From the NCBI GenBank assembly GCA_019671135.1, contig JAHRHY010000009.1:124001-188000 (forward strand): a stretch of DNA of 64,000 bases, in the 5' to 3' direction. The position numbers and the translations under genes are program-made. The stretch is from Linnemannia hyalina. Taxonomy: Eukaryota; Mortierellomycota; Mortierellomycetes; Mortierellales; Mortierellaceae. Positions 23,948-38,400 of this stretch are shown here, one piece after another. How positions within the stretch are numbered: the first letter of the stretch is position 1; each line of letters begins with the position of its first letter. The notes under the pieces are model-generated. The model was not told where the DNA came from, did not search any database, and saw only the letters and a list, made by a program, of their open reading frames with translations.

Positions 23948-25639
23948 TCATGTCGAAAGAAGGTCACTTGGGTTTATGTTAATGTCGATAGGGTCATCTA
24001 GCGAGATATCCAATTCCTCCTAAATGGCATAGTAAAGGCAACAAATTGCACCATAGGCATAGATCAGATCCTTTGTCCTTTACCTCCATAATATGTGTAA
24101 CAACAATATAAACGACAACAACAAAATGCCAACAAAAGAACGGAGAAAATAAAGGTTGAGATGACCATGGAGCAGCAATTAGACGACCTGGTGCTCAATT
24201 GTTTCAACTATGATGCGGACTATCTTACCAACAACTCCTTGGGTTTTCCTGGAAGGTTTTCAGTGACAGTCGAGAACATATCCTTGAACTATATACGAGG
24301 CGTTCGAGACATGAAGAGAAGAAAAAAAAGAGTCCACAACCCCGCACAACACATTCGGTCGACGTTAGTTTTACCAAAGGATAATCCAGAGAAGCAATAA
24401 AAGAAAAAAAGCAAGGGGAGGGAAAAAGAGGAGAACCAAAATCCATAGTTGCTAATGTTACAGATCAGGCACACATACAAGTCGTCGCCTCTGGGTCCAT
24501 AGTTTTCGGTGAGTCTCCATCTCGCGAGTAACCCGCTGCCTCTCCTCGACTGGGACTAGCTGTGATCCAGAGCGCAAAAGGACAAGATGTTCCTTGGATT
24601 GCTCGTTCTACGAACCAAAGGGTACAACAAAAAAGATAAGGATAGGAACAGTTAGTTTCAACACTATGTCTAGTCTTAGTCTCGGGCGCAGTGTCAAACG
24701 CCATTCCCGCCTCAAGATTGCATGGATGACGCATGGGTCATAGGTTGGGGGGGTGGGGGTGAGAGGCACACCTTTGATGTCAGCACGGCCAGTCTATGCT
24801 GGATCTCCTCTGTTGTCAGCGCAGAGTTGAGCAACGCGAGTTCTATTCAACGAATACCAAATCAAAGTGGTCAGTCTATCAGCCTCTGCGCTGGCGTTCA
24901 AAGAGCAAAAAAACCTAGGAAAAAGAAGGTGTACCTGCTGAGAGCTGCTTTTGTTTTGACTTTTGTTCAGCGATTGTCTCCCGAAGTTGGACCAGTCTCT
25001 TGTCGATCGAAACAAGTTCATCAGGCTTGGCCGTCTCTATCGTGTCCTGTCAATGGACAATGCAAATAAAAAATGTATGACGTTGGCATAAACAAAAACA
25101 GAAGCAAGTTAGCAAGTGGGTGCAGCATATAGAGAAATAACCTTGTTCAGATACATGTGGGATAGTTGGTTACCTGGCGTACGACGTAGATGGTTTGCTT
25201 GCCAAAAGTCTTTGAGGTCAGGAGCTCCTTGTCGACGAGCGAGTTGACGGCCCGTTGGCATTCAGTCTTTGTGACTGCTGCATGGAGGTTGGTGACAATA
25301 TCCGCTGTAGAAGAGCAGCACCACAGGGAACAAGCAAATAGTAAGAAGGAGCATGGGGCCAAGTCAGGTCCATGCTTTTATGAAACGTGTCTTGTGCAAT
25401 AAGAAAAGCGCGCGATAAGATTGACTTACTGACGCTGTAGGGTCGGTTTTGCTTGGACATGTAGTCCAGGACGATTCTCTCGGGCTAGAGATCAGGCAGA
25501 AGGGAATGTGTGTTTTTTGACGAGGTTACTCTCGGTTGTCATTTCATTCTCCTGAGACAAAGGGCCGCGTGATGCAATCGAATGAGTCTGGGGAGAGTAC
25601 CTTGTTGCTGCTGACGGATGTCTTTTTCTCCTTTGGCAT
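23948..25639 (-). CDS. HOP2: Meiotic homologous-pairing protein Hop2 (TBPIP/PSMC3IP family)
   Basis: Eight small minus-strand exons: 25601-25639, 25430-25484, 25174-25304, 24935-25046, 24772-24842, 24479-24607, 24229-24288 and 23948-24019. All junctions are in phase and encode 222 residues, against about 217 in animals. An N-terminal winged helix shows VLDYMSKQNRPYSV, DIVTNLHA and AVNSLVDKELLTSKTFGKQTIYV. A coiled coil follows (DKRLVQLRETIAEQKSKQ), then the C-terminal cap with RKLWTQRRRLFKDMFSTVTENLPGKPKELLEEL. With Mnd1, Hop2 stimulates Dmc1/Rad51 strand exchange in meiosis. Presence of the gene suggests retained meiotic machinery. The exon-rich structure contrasts with neighbours. Identification is confident. 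Confidence 0.94.
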
Positions 25640-25820
25640 GGTCGATTGTCGATGTGTTGTGTTTGTTGTGTGGAGGTGAACGCGGTTGGTTCAAAGGGAG
25701 GAGACTATTGGACAGACAAGATCAAAAGGTCGTAGCAAATCGATTCAGCCACACACACGATCCAAGTGCATTATTTTTTATTTCAACGTCGTCCTTTGCC
25801 ACCAATTCTATGTCTTGTAG

Positions 25821-27208
25821 TTACTTCTCCTTTGTACTCTTGTCAACACCAATCCACAGGTATAATCCAATACGGCGCCATCCACATCGCTCCATAAAGA
25901 TCATGGTCGCCTGGTTGTAGTCCATGCAATCTGCGTGCGCAACAAGAGTCGTAGCTGATACAGACTCGGCATCGTCGCCTCGCGTCGCCAGGATCTCGCG
26001 CGCGAGTTTAATATGGGTCATTGCCAGACCGTGGAGAACAAGTCTACCAAGACCAGTCATGCGGTACTCTGGCAGCACATGCAACGCCGCGATCGAGACT
26101 AAGAACAGTGATAACAAGAATAAGAGTCCATGTTAGGCTATTGCTGCTTCAGGAGGAGTGTTCAGAAATAAAGAAAGTATGACGGCTGACTTACAGTCGC
26201 CGTGGGTGCCTGCCCAGGCAACCATCTCGCCCTTTTTGTTTCGGAAGCACAGCGATCGCTTGATGATGAAGCGGCCGTATTCATCGTCATATTTGACACT
26301 GTTCAACTCAATCATGAGAGGAATATCGCTCTCTACCATTGGACCCAGCACCAGTCCTTCCTTCTCTTCAAGCTCCTGGCATCGACGACGGATCTCAGGA
26401 TCGGCCTTCAGGAGCTCCTCTTCGGTAATGACGTGCTTGACTGCCCTGTTTCCGTCAGACAGTTTGCCAAACGTCTTCAAGGTGGGTATCCAAATCTCGT
26501 TGAGGCAGTAAAGGTATTGGAGACCGGCTTTATCTTGTCCTGTTGTCATAAAGCAGTTCAACGACTGAAGTTAGTACACTAGAGACCAATTAATCGACCA
26601 GAACTGAATTCGCAAGAGCACCATTGCATTGACTGTGATACGAATCAACGTAACATACCAGGAGGAGTCTTGTTGGCGACAGGGTGATCGAGAATCTCTT
26701 TCATGACCGCGATAACATTGTTTTGATGGCCCTGAATCACTGGATCGCCCTTAGCAGCCTTGCTAAAATTTTCCGCAGTAGCTTTGAACGAATAGTGTTC
26801 ATCAATCGCGCCGCCTTCAGATCCTGCTCTTGATGCGGCCTGCATCAGAGAATATTCACCCCTGGCGTAAACAGTGCTGGCATGTCCCGCGATTGTCACG
26901 TCGACAGTAGTAAAAACATCCTTGCCCGTGGCGTCCTGGACGGGTAAGGAGCATCGAGAGTGCGGGCTATCGATGTTGGGTTCCCAGGTTACGGTTGCTG
27001 TTCCCTCTGGGTTCTTGCTCTTCGAGTCGCGGTCCTGGTTCTGGCGGTCCCTGAGTCCTAATGCCGAGACCAGAACAATCCCGAACTGAGACGCGGAAAA
27101 GGGGAGCTCGTGGGTGAGTTCGGCAAGGTAGTCGGCGTAGCCAGCATGGGAGGAGATGGGTTTAAGGATGGGGAGATGAGTTGATGGAGAGGGCTTGTGT
27201 TGATGCAT
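25821..27208 (-). CDS. GNAT-family N-acyltransferase (FR47-like)
   Basis: Three minus-strand exons: 26659-27208, 26195-26539 and 25821-26098, in phase, give 390 residues. The C-terminal third carries the acetyl-CoA-binding signature: MVAWAGTHGDFSIAALHVLPEYRMTGLGRLVL, with the Q/R-x-x-G-x-G/A-like loop RMTGLG, followed by NQATMIFMERCGWRRIGLYLW. This resembles the FR47 / glycine N-acyltransferase-like branch of GNAT proteins. The first 180 residues are poorly conserved, with a Ser/Pro-rich start. Acceptor substrate and cellular role are unknown. The start ATG at 27208 is the first in the frame and is preceded by a purine-rich (plus-strand) leader. Confidence 0.8.
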
Positions 27209-27796
27209 GGTCGGACTGAAAGAGAAGGAGAGAGCGGGTAGAGAGAAAAGTAAAAAACCCTCAGAGAAGCAGAGAGGAAGTTTTTAAATAAAGAGCTGAT
27301 CATGGGCATAAAAGGAAACGATAGCACAATTGGGGTCTAGGTCCTCCATGGTCCTTGCCTTCTTTGCACACAAGACGCCCAAAGTCCGAATTGGTGGCAC
27401 CCTACTTCAAGGGGGAGATGATCTTTTCTGTTTCTTATATTACTTAAGGGGAGGAAATCAGCCTTGGGACACACGCCAACGTCACTTTTTTTTCCTTTTT
27501 TTCTTCTCCTCTTCGCCTCAACAACCGTCCTTTGTTTCCATAATCAATCCGTCTCCTTTGTCTTACCCATCATCGACAGCAGCAAACCCTGGACACTTTC
27601 ATCCACAGGAGAGGACACATCACTCAACACACACTAAGGGGAACCGATTCTCTTTTCACTCTTCATTACCGTCAACTCATCAACAGCAACGGCCATAACA
27701 ACCACCACGGCAACTAAACAGCTCAGCCTTACCCTCTTTTTTGATTCGCCATTCTCCTCAAACTACAACAACAACAGCAAGGACACCAATCGCACC
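27209..27796. other. Divergent promoter region, acyltransferase / poly(A) polymerase
   Basis: Head-to-head spacer of 588 bases. The left side is GA-rich on the plus strand (CT-rich towards the minus-strand gene). The right side is CT- and CAA-rich towards the plus-strand gene. No additional gene was recognised. Confidence 0.5.
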
Positions 27797-30627
<2,831 letters not shown>

Positions 30628-31324
30628 AGTGGTTCTTATTAAGATGTGTTTCCAAATGCTTTTTTCATTTCCTTTTTTTTTCCTTCTTTTTTTCACGCTA
30701 TTGTTTCGTTCGTGCGTTGGGGGGAGTTGACCAGAAATAATGTTATCTGTTTTGTTGGTCTATTGTGGCATGCCTAATCCGAGGCTTCGCGTGGTAGTCG
30801 AAATGGACTTCATTTGTTAGGTCATTTGAAAGAAACGCATACATTACGCGGGAAGCCCTAAGGATTCGGAAGCTGGGAAGGAAGAGTTCTATCTGCAAAG
30901 TAAGTTGTCCAAGGACAAAAAAAAAAGACCCCCCGATGATGCATCCATAGTCAAACCGATCATGAAAATGTGCAATGATAAAAAAGTATCTTTGTGTTGT
31001 TTGTTGTGCGATGTTGTTTGTAGGAGTTGAGGTGACGAGCTTTGGTCCTTTTTATGTCTGTGTGCTTATTTATTTTATCGTTCGTTGTCAACTAAACGCC
31101 TCCCCTTTTCGTCCACGTTTCTTTTTCTTCCACCTCCTCGTCTTGCTGCTGGCTATCATGAATGTGTACTGTCGCAGATGTCTTTCCCTTTCCCTTTCCC
31201 TTTCCCCTCTTTGTAATCCCTGCATAGATCTGTCCTGTCATCTCTTTAAACACATAGCTCAATTGTAGTCCACTACAAACAAAATAAAAAAAAACACTCA
31301 TAAAATGGCAAATGGTTCGCTCCT
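30628..31324. other. Convergent 3' spacer, poly(A) polymerase / kinase-PCS fusion
   Basis: Contains 3' UTRs, a T-rich stretch just after the poly(A) polymerase stop, and a short run of TTTCCC units near 31183-31206. No gene was recognised. Confidence 0.6.
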
Positions 31325-33403
31325 TTATGGCTTGCAGTCGCAATCACAGTCGTGGTGCTCATCCGCAGAAGTAGTCTCATTATCTACCGGTCCATCCATC
31401 CCCAGTTCCCGGAACGGAGAGGGGGAACGAGAAGAGGGGTCCGTCTGCGAGGGTAAGGAGACTGAGGATGAGGAGGCCGTGGATGTGATATCGCCATTGC
31501 CGATGCCGATGACACTTGGAAGCCGCTTGCGCTGGATGTCGAGTTTCTGCCTGGAGGTGGCAGAAACCAAGAAGTAGCCTCGGGATTCACCTGTCTCGGG
31601 GTCGACGGGTAGCAGGGACTCCCAGAGCTCTTGAACGGTTGCAAAGAAGGGTGGGTACTTGAATCGGGCGGTGTCCAGGACTAGGACCTTATCCTCACCG
31701 GCGTGGTACCCGCCGACTGGGCTAAAGTGTCCAGATCCCGTTTGTCCCAATGCAGCTCTCGAGAAGGAGAGGACCATATGGACTTGATCCGATGTGCAAA
31801 CGAGTTTGAGGTCCTGTCGGAACTGTTCGATCGTCGTCCTGTCGGCACGTTTAGCAGAGACTTTGGCGTGGCAGCGGGCGAGACAGCTGAACTGGTTAAA
31901 GGTGATTCCCTTTTGTCTCATCACATCGACCGAGGTACAGCAGTCGAGTTGTTCATCCGAGTACCACCTCCAAACACCTCGCCATTGTCGTCGCGGGTCA
32001 ATCTCGAGGGCGTTGAGGACCATGGATAGAGAAGAGACGCCACAGAAGGCAGGATCGCTTTGAGTGTTGAAGGAGGTGCAGAGGCGGAAGAAACATTCCC
32101 CTGTTCCTGCTGCGATCATTTCCTGGAAGAGCTTCTTGCCGCGTGGGCTGGTGAAGCTGTAGAGGTGGGTTGGGAGGTCGCGGCGATAGAAGGTCGAATC
32201 GAGGACGGATTCCATCATCTCGACGACTTTTGTCTTGTCGTCTGAGAGCGCTGTTGGGTGGCATGGGTCACGGGTGAGGGTCACTGTCGTGGTAGTGATG
32301 GGGGATGAGACTGTTGTAGTTGTTGTTGTTGTGGTATCGTTGGTAGAGGGTTCCTGGATAAGGTTGCTGTTGTCGAGGCTGGGGGCAGTGTCAGTGCCGT
32401 CTTCCAAGGTGACTGGGTCCAACTTATCCAAACTCGTTAACACAGCACACCAAGAAGGTCTCTTTGTCTTATCCGCCTGGATACACTGGCGGACCAAATC
32501 CAGCACACGCGGAGGAGGAGCCTTCGAGAACCGATGCGCCATATCCTCAGGCCTCACCAACACGGGGGTATCAATACTCTCAAACGGCCGCTCCTCCGTC
32601 GCAATCTCCCATACCAAGATCCCAAACGTATACATATCATCTTGCTCCACCGAGATATCCTCTGCTACCGGTTCCTGGTTCAGAGTATTCTTCAATTGAA
32701 GAAGCGTTGTTGGAGGGAGGAGTCTCCAGGACTGTGTGCGGCCCAAGGTATAATCCCTACGGTGGGATCGTGAGGCATGCCATGAGAGGTAGGCATGACG
32801 GTCGGTGTCGAGGAAGATGGTGTCACTGGATAGGGAGCCGAGCTGTTGGCCGGGGAGATGGCACTGGATATAGTGGAGTGCTGTTGCAATTTCCTTCAGA
32901 ACCGCAATCTTGCTCTTCCAGCAGCTCTTAACTCCAGTTAGTCGGCTGTCACTTCCTGGTCCGTCCTCCTGAGAAGCCGCTGCCGTCGTCAGAAAATCGC
33001 CTCTGTCAAGACTGTCCCGCAGTGATCCTCGTTCATAATAATCCACTACAAACACTGGTCTCTCCACACTGGCATACGCACTCGCGACCGACCCAGGGAC
33101 AAACCCCGTTGTCATTCCTTCCACGCTCCTGCCACCACCGCAGTTGTTGCTCTCGAGAGTACCACGGACACGGACCAACTGAGGCGGCTGCTGGTTATTA
33201 TCCAACTGCGAATCAAGGGTATACAGCCAGGTCTCCATATCCCTTCGAAGCCCACATCCGTTGCTGTGTTTGGCCTGTTGTAAAAGGACGGTGTCGGTTC
33301 CGAGACGGGCCTTGGCGAGGGTTGTAAAGTCGTTGTTGCGAGCTGATGGGCGGAGGGGTGTTATGTTGGACAGTAAATCCTGCTTGACCAGGACTGGTGC
33401 CAT
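31325..33403 (-). CDS. Pseudokinase-like domain fused to phytochelatin synthase
   Basis: A single uninterrupted frame of 692 residues. Residues ~20-330 resemble a TKL-type kinase domain: VLLQQAK, VVDYYERGSLRDSL, IATALHYIQCHL, DDMYTFGILVWEIATEERPFE and RPSWCAVL. The catalytic HRD-loop position instead reads LGSLSSDTIFL, and no DFG or glycine loop is seen, so kinase activity looks lost. A Thr-rich linker (about 354-377) leads to a phytochelatin synthase domain at ~400-615: FYRRDLPTHLYSFTSPRGKKLF, DPAFCGVSSLSMVLNAL, WRGVWRWY, LDCC, GHFSPVGGYH and LDTARFKYPPFF. The papain-like triad is intact (Cys454, His559, Asp577). This enzyme class makes phytochelatins from glutathione upon metal binding. The usual Cys-rich plant-type C-domain is replaced by a Ser-rich tail ending HHDCDCDCKP. 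The start is the first ATG, 361 bases from the divergent VPS20. Confidence 0.9.
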   Translation of the reverse strand: MAPVLVKQDLLSNITPLRPSARNNDFTTLAKARLGTDTVLLQQAKHSNGCGLRRDMETWLYTLDSQLDNNQQPPQLVRVRGTLESNNCGGGRSVEGMTTGFVPGSVASAYASVERPVFVVDYYERGSLRDSLDRGDFLTTAAASQEDGPGSDSRLTGVKSCWKSKIAVLKEIATALHYIQCHLPGQQLGSLSSDTIFLDTDRHAYLSWHASRSHRRDYTLGRTQSWRLLPPTTLLQLKNTLNQEPVAEDISVEQDDMYTFGILVWEIATEERPFESIDTPVLVRPEDMAHRFSKAPPPRVLDLVRQCIQADKTKRPSWCAVLTSLDKLDPVTLEDGTDTAPSLDNSNLIQEPSTNDTTTTTTTTVSSPITTTTVTLTRDPCHPTALSDDKTKVVEMMESVLDSTFYRRDLPTHLYSFTSPRGKKLFQEMIAAGTGECFFRLCTSFNTQSDPAFCGVSSLSMVLNALEIDPRRQWRGVWRWYSDEQLDCCTSVDVMRQKGITFNQFSCLARCHAKVSAKRADRTTIEQFRQDLKLVCTSDQVHMVLSFSRAALGQTGSGHFSPVGGYHAGEDKVLVLDTARFKYPPFFATVQELWESLLPVDPETGESRGYFLVSATSRQKLDIQRKRLPSVIGIGNGDITSTASSSSVSLPSQTDPSSRSPSPFRELGMDGPVDNETTSADEHHDCDCDCKP

Positions 33404-33764
33404 TGTTCCTGAAGGGGTTACTTGGTTGTTGAGGTGAGATGAATGTGAGTTTTCGTTGGGTTGAATCGGGCTAAGATGGGAAGTGAGGTTGAAAGAAGCG
33501 GAAGCCCATGCAAAACGCCGCTTTATTGCATTTTTTTAATGCCGCACTCAGGAACAACTTGGACACGCCACCAATACATGAATCTATCACGTGGAATGGA
33601 CAGCCATGGCGTGCACACTCAAGTACTCCTTTCCCCAACCCTTGGCATTCCTCCTCCTCTTCCTACACACTCTCCTCTGTCTCCAACAACAACGAATCGA
33701 CCATCTCCGACATCAACAAACAGCACCAGCGACAGCATCCTACACATCAACCACCGCAGACAGA
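33404..33764. promoter_or_regulatory. Shared divergent promoter, kinase-PCS fusion / VPS20
   Basis: Only 361 bases separate the two start codons, so both genes must be driven from here. The half next to VPS20 is C-, CT- and CAA-rich. No metal-response element could be assigned with confidence. Confidence 0.5.
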
Positions 33765-34865
33765 ATGGGAAGTTCGTCGTCCAAAGGAGCAGCAGCCAAG
33801 ATTACAGCCCATGACCGGGCCATCCTCGACCTCAAAGTCCAGCGCGACAAGCTGAGGCAATACAACAAACGAGTACGCCACAAAAGACTCTTCTCGCCTC
33901 TTCAATTGGGTTTCTAGCATTGCCCTTGATGCTCATCATATTCCTAACATCTCTTTTATCCCTTTCATTGGCAATTAATAGCTCGAGGGTGTGGTTGAGA
34001 AGGAACTGAGGCTGGCAAAGGGCCATCTGGCCAAAGGCGAGAAACAGCGGGCCCTATTGGCCCTCCGCCGCAAAAAGTTCCAAGAGTCCCTCCTCGAAAA
34101 GACTGTCCTCCAAATGACCAACCTAGACGAGCTGGTACGTGCATCTCCCCACTTTTTGTCACTCCTTGCCTACCATGAAGTTACAGCCAGGCCAATAACA
34201 CTTAACAAATCCTCCTTTACTTTCGTTGTTCTAATGGTATCTAATAGACGATGTCGATCGAGCAGGCAATGGTGGAGAAGCAAGTGTTTGCAGGGCTGGC
34301 GGCAGGAAACCAGGTTCTGAAGGAGCTGCACAAGGAAATGTCGTTGGCAGATGTGGAGAAGTTGATGGATGAGACGGCGGATAGTATTGCGTACCAGAAC
34401 GAGATTGATGAGCTTTTGAGTACACGACTCTCGGTTGCTGATGAGGAGGATATCGAAAACGAGCTGGATCTTATGATTGTAAGTTTCGGGGGAGACAGGC
34501 AGAAAGAGAGAGAGATCTTTGTCACTCTGGATTCATGGACGAGTATGCATTCGTGTGTGGTTCAAGGATGTTTATTAACATATATGCTTCCCTTCACCTG
34601 ATATTTGTGTACGATAGGAGGAGGAGACAAAGACATTGCTTCCAAACATACCAGTGAGCGCACTTCCAGAACTCGAGCAACAGGCAGTAGAAGAAGGTAT
34701 CTTATCGAAGGTTCCATGGGTTGATATGTTGTTCAGTAACAAGGTGACATGGATAGTAATCGTATTTTTTATTTTTACCATGCAACCTTAGACGAGGAGC
34801 CAGTTCCTACAAAAAAGGTGGCGGGGAAGAACAAGAAGACGGCGAATGGACCTATGCTGGCATAG
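33765..34865 (+). CDS. VPS20: ESCRT-III subunit Vps20 / CHMP6
   Basis: Five exons: 33765-33872, 33982-34134, 34248-34478, 34618-34696 and 34792-34865. All junctions are in phase and give 214 residues, the usual Snf7-family size. The start MGSSSSKG matches an N-myristoylation signal, as in Vps20/CHMP6. The basic N-terminal core follows (ITAHDRAILDLKVQRDKLRQYNKR and AKGEKQRALLALRRKKFQE), then MEKLMDET-like ADVEKLMDETADSIAYQNEIDELL and an acidic C-terminal half with LPNIPVSALPEL, a candidate MIM region. Vps20 nucleates Snf7 filaments downstream of ESCRT-II during multivesicular-body sorting. Identification is confident. Confidence 0.94.
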
Positions 34866-35461
34866 CCTCCGCCTTAATGATGACTGGAGGTACTTTCATG
34901 CACACACAAACACCTTATCCATGGTTTGATTGTAAACGGCGCCCCCTTTCATCTTGTTCATAATATTGCGGAGACAGCTCTCTCCATTCATTCCATCCAT
35001 TTATACAAACAAATAAAGTCGACCGTTTCGCGTGTTTTTGCGCTCCCTCCCCTTGCATTGGCCAGCTCTTTTGACCACGTTCCTTTTCTTTTTCATTATG
35101 CCGGGTCGTTCCACTGGCTATGTAGTCCTATGGTACGAGGTATTTAGTCTACATATTACTTTTGTCCCTATTCCACATCTGACGGGTCTAACTCGCGCTC
35201 GGGAGCATTGGGAATCTACACGAATATTCCCTTCAAATGCCCTTTTTTTTCAGTCTTCTTCTCCTCTTCTTTCAACTTTACCTTGAACCTCATTCCCCCC
35301 TTGACATACCCTTCCTCCCCCTCTCAACTCTTAGAGGCATTATCATTTCTTCACTCTTCCATTTGTCTTCCTCTCTATCTTCTTCATTCGTTCGCTGCCT
35401 ACACATATACACCCCACCCCCCCCCCACCCCCCAACCCTTTCTCTCGCCCATACAACACTT
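34866..35461. other. Spacer between VPS20 and the large membrane-protein gene
   Basis: The first part is the VPS20 3' UTR. From about 35220 it becomes a strong CT/C-rich leader with a C9 run near 35417. An ATG at 35237 is in frame with the downstream gene, but the segment it would add is composition-driven (Phe, Leu, Ser and Pro). Confidence 0.55.
35012..35017 (+). terminator. AATAAA polyadenylation signal of VPS20
   Basis: Canonical hexamer 147 bases after the stop codon. The sequence beyond it turns CT-rich and belongs to the next gene's leader. Confidence 0.5.
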
Positions 35462-38400
35462 ATGGAGACATCACACCTAACAATCCTACTCTTCTTCTTA
35501 GTAGTAATATTCTTCTTAGCGGCCTTTCTCCTCTACATCATTATCAGTCGCAGAACAACCCCACCATCACAGCGACTAACACAATGGTTGAAAGCCCAGA
35601 GCGAGGCAGATCTGTTGGTCGAGACTATGGCGTCCCAGGGTCGGTGTGTTGTGGAGGGGTTACATCCTTGTAGGAGGAAGGATAAGATGCGGAAACGGCA
35701 GGCGGCGCAGAGGAGGAGGCAGCAGCATTGTGGAGAGAGTGGTCGGGAGGACACTGATGGTGGGACTGGGAGTGGGCAGGGTGGTAGTAGTGGTAGTGGT
35801 GGAAATGGAGCAGGGGGAGGTGGGGAGTATGATGAAGAGATGGCGATGGATGAGTCGTGGAGACGATATCAGCGTCAACGACCCGAGGATCCAGCTACCC
35901 TAGTCGTCACAAGTACCGACAATGCCACCAACGGGACCGGGAACTCAGGAGTCTCCTCCTCCTCCTCTCCCGAGACCGACCCCACAACCGGGACTAGGAT
36001 TGACCGAGAAGACATGGTCGCCGAAAAGTTGTGGGAATACGTCGTAGGCTGGTGCCTCATCGGTTTTATCTTTGTCGGAGCTGGACTCATCATCTGCGCG
36101 AATTTCCTGGTCCACGAAGATCCGGCCAACATGACACCATGGACGTTTGATCCTGAGGATGGGGCGAGTCTGATGGATACGATTGTGGCGCATATCATGA
36201 AAGCTGCGTTGGGGATTAAGGATTTCGAGGACCAGTTGATGGAGCATGGGATCTTTGTGTTTATTGTGGGGATTAATGGGTTTGTGCTTGTGAGGCAGAG
36301 GGTGTTTGGGAGGAGGAGGGGGTATGAGCAGGAGTTGATGAGAGGGGGGATGATGCTTCCGATGGAGACGATCAAGGATGTGGGTGGTGGTGCTGGGTAT
36401 GATTTGGAGGGTAAGGCTGTTGTTGGAGGTGAGAGTCTGGAGATTGAGAGGGATGGTGAAGGGTGTGGTGAAGGAAAGCGAGACTTTTATGAGGATCTGC
36501 ATCTTCACCAGGGGGTGGCGCAGGGAGTTGAGCGGTTCACGACTACGGATCAAGTCTCCGCACAGACCGGCGCATCAGCAGCAACCACTGGAACAGGGGC
36601 AGGAGTAGGTGGCAGTGGACCTGCCGAAAACACACCTAGTTCCAGCACCAGCACCGGCAGCACCGATCCCCGTCCAGGAATATTGCCCACAACAACTTCA
36701 GCGGCAGCAGGAGGATCAAACCCCAAAGAAACTTCGACCCACCACCAGCACCACACAAAGGACCTTCCAGAAGACGGAAAGAAACCCACCACCGTCGCCG
36801 ATGGTACCGCTACTTGTAGTCCTGTTAACGACGACGGCAACGCACCAGACTTTGCGACAATGTCCTTCCTCGCCTGGTTCAACTATCTCCAAGTCGGGAT
36901 CTTGATCATCGAGTTCCTACAGCTGTTTTCGTTCCCGCTTCGGGAGCTGATGGAGTTTTATAACCAGGCCGAAAAGACGAGTGCGATGTATGAGGGTGCC
37001 AAGACGATCCTGGATGTCTTTCGGACTACAGCAACCGATGCAGGGAATGGGACAGTGTCCTCAGCAGCAACAGCAGGAGCAAGTGGTGGCGGCGGCGGTG
37101 GTGGGTCAGGGATTCAGTACAAGGGTGGAATCTTGTCGATTGGCAACAACACGTTGTTCGACTTTAACCCTCGGAACAGTTCGACGCAGGACGAAAAATC
37201 GGCCGAGAGACCGGCGTTTGCGTTAGAGATCACTGAAGACGACGCGGCACGAGCAGCAGGATCGGCATCAGCAGTGTTAGACCAGCATGGCGACGATGAA
37301 ATGGAGTTGTTTCGGAAGAAGGCGTCGCCACAAGCTCAAAATGCGACAGACGGAAGTACAACATCAACAGCGCACAAGATCGCCGATGGCGGTACTCAGA
37401 AACTGGGAGCTTCGGTCGAATGGATCAAGGAGAACCTGCATTCCTGGCTACCCAACATTACAGCACTGATGGACAACAATACCATGGATGGGCTGGAGTC
37501 TGGTCGGTTTGAAGAGCTCCGAGATAACCTCGTCAACGCAGCCGTCGGTGTAGCGCTACAGGGGCTCGGAAGCACCAACTCTTCCACATCCTCAAATATA
37601 ACAACCCTTTCCGCAGGCGGCGATTCAGTAATCAAAAAATCACCTTCGGACAACATCCGCGGTGGAAACAGCAATAGTGGAGGAGACGGCGATATAGTGA
37701 TGCAGGTTGTCAACAGTCTGGGCCTGCAGCCGTCCATCAACACACATTATTGGTACCTCCTACGGTTCTGGAGCTGTTTTGCGGCGGTTGTATTTGGCTG
37801 GTTGGTTGCGTTGAGTATCCATGCCTGGAACCGACGGTGCCGGCGGTTGAGACGCGAGGGACGACCGCATTGGGACGCGATTTCTGTTGGCTGGGTCAGC
37901 TGCTTCATCCCCGTCGTGGTAACTTTTATTTTTGTATGATTGGAACTTGTGTTGACTTGCAGCTATGACTTGTTCCTTTTATCTAACAACACGCAACCGT
38001 TCTCACTCTTTCTCGAGCATAGAGTGTGCTGTACTTGCCAATACTGAGCACGTTCCTGTCCTCGGCGGCATGCCAATCCCAAGCAATCCACGCCTACGCT
38101 CATGAAAAATACGCCCAGCAACAAGAACAAGCCCTCCACGAAAAAGGCGGTCACAACCCGAAAATTCAAGCAACTTCTATCTTCTCCTCCGTCATCGTGA
38201 CCCTCCTCGACCCAGCCTCAACCGTCGCAGCCCCCGCCAGCTCCCTCCTCTGTACAGGTCCCCTCGTCAACCCAGGACTCTACCTCACCGCCAGTCTGTT
38301 CGCCTACACTCTCGCCTATGTTCTTTTTATGGTGTTTTTGACATCCTTTGAACGCGTCCCGGGGAAGGGGGAGATCTGTTTCCGACCGAATGGGGTTGCG

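Noticed and set aside
35237..35461. 75-residue N-terminal extension of the large membrane protein
   Set aside because: Composition follows the CT-rich leader; ATG 35462 sits directly before the first hydrophobic segment.
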